From positions 124,001-188,000 of the forward strand of contig JAVSML010001167.1 of assembly GCA_038503035.1 (NCBI GenBank): a DNA stretch of 64,000 nt. Reading direction: 5' to 3'. The first letter of the stretch is position 1, and each line of letters opens with the position of its first letter. Of this stretch, positions 63,528 through 64,000 are shown in pieces. The notes beneath the pieces are model-generated. The model made no database searches. It was not told the origin of the DNA and saw only the letters and a list, made by a program, of their open reading frames with translations. Position numbers and translations under genes: made by a program. The stretch comes from Crocodylus rhombifer. Taxonomy: Eukaryota; Chordata; Crocodylia; Crocodylidae.

Positions 63528-63620
63528 ATTGGAAGGAAAAAAACCCCTCTGAATCAATTCAGAAAAGATTTGGAAGAAGATTTGGAGATTCAGCAATTCA
63601 GAAGGCAGTCTTGCAGGGGA
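63441..63620 (+). mobile_element. DNA transposon left end (taggggtgtgcgaat family)
   Basis: It starts ctaggggtgtgcgaatctt, a TAGGGGTGTG-type end, and truncates the CR1. Repeated gattcaga/ctgaattgaatt motifs follow, giving local inverted symmetry. No right end is found inside the window. Confidence 0.5.
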
Positions 63621-63919
63621 ACAGAAACTGAGAAGAGGGAGGGGGAGCAGGGGAGGGAAGATTGACATCTGTAGCTGGCCAGTGGCTGTGAAATTTCCCT
63701 GAGTTGCCTTCCAATCACAGTGCTCTGGGGGAAGGAAGTAGAAACAGGATATAAACCTCTGTCTGCAGCCTTTCTGTCCCTTTTGTGAGCTTTTTCTGCT
63801 TGAGCAAAAGAGGGGTGGGCGGCTGGCCCAGAAAAAGGCAGATGGGCAAAGTTCTAACTGGCACCAGGAAGGCCCCTGTTACAGGCTACCATCCCTGCTG
63901 TTTTTATCCTGCCGCACCT

Positions 63920-63921
<2 letters not shown>
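63621..63921. other. No separate feature resolved
   Basis: Purine-rich and then mixed sequence, probably still interior of the element that starts at 63441. Confidence 0.3.

Positions 63922-63967
<46 letters not shown>
63922..63967. repeat. (CA)n microsatellite
   Basis: About 23 uninterrupted CA units near the window end. Confidence 0.95.
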
Positions 63968-63971
<4 letters not shown>

Positions 63972-64000
63972 ACATGTCACAAGGTTTGGTTGTCAGCAGC

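Overview
This is vertebrate nuclear DNA: AT-rich, mostly non-coding, and packed with interspersed repeats. No complete protein-coding gene is visible. The repeats are LINE/CR1 tails with reverse-transcriptase remnants, many non-autonomous hAT-type DNA transposons (8-bp target duplications, CAGGG/TAGGG-like ends), a short repeat family resembling those common in turtle and crocodilian genomes (possibly Penelope-like), and worn MIR/CORE-SINE-like pieces. With no mammalian L1 or Alu, this combination suggests a non-avian sauropsid, most likely a crocodilian, less likely a turtle. That assignment is inference from repeat style, not from an identified gene.

Layout. 1-4.3 kb: unique sequence, one hAT-like element, a dinucleotide/GATA microsatellite and a near-perfect 98-bp hairpin. 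4.3-7.7 kb: a CR1 tail, a GC-rich repeat stretch, and a long-TIR DNA transposon split by a second CR1 that keeps a 194-codon terminal ORF. 12-14 kb: a folded-back 110-bp retroposon in a perfect 16-bp duplication, a second long-TIR copy, and a hAT nested inside another hAT. 18.8-19.4 kb: the best gene signal, a TATA/CCAAT/E-box promoter-like block followed by an exon with a strong acceptor and donor and a 23-codon start ORF; a 45-nt in-phase candidate exon lies at 24.4 kb. 26.5-27.4 kb: a GC-rich repeat and a compact 280-bp hAT. 40.4-43.1 kb: a TIR element next to the only full-length long-TIR transposon. 47-59 kb: further DNA transposons, SINE heads, a fold-back and a 1.09-kb GC-rich hAT. 61-63.5 kb: stacked CR1 fragments, one interrupted by a hAT with a perfect 8-bp duplication, and the longest CR1 reverse-transcriptase remnant. 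A CA microsatellite ends the window.

How parts relate. If the 18.8-19.4 kb signal is real, the window holds an upstream region and the first introns of a plus-strand gene that I cannot name. Most open reading frames over 100 codons lie in GC-rich repeats and are not credible genes; the CR1 ORFs are transposon remnants. The nested insertions give relative ages for several families.
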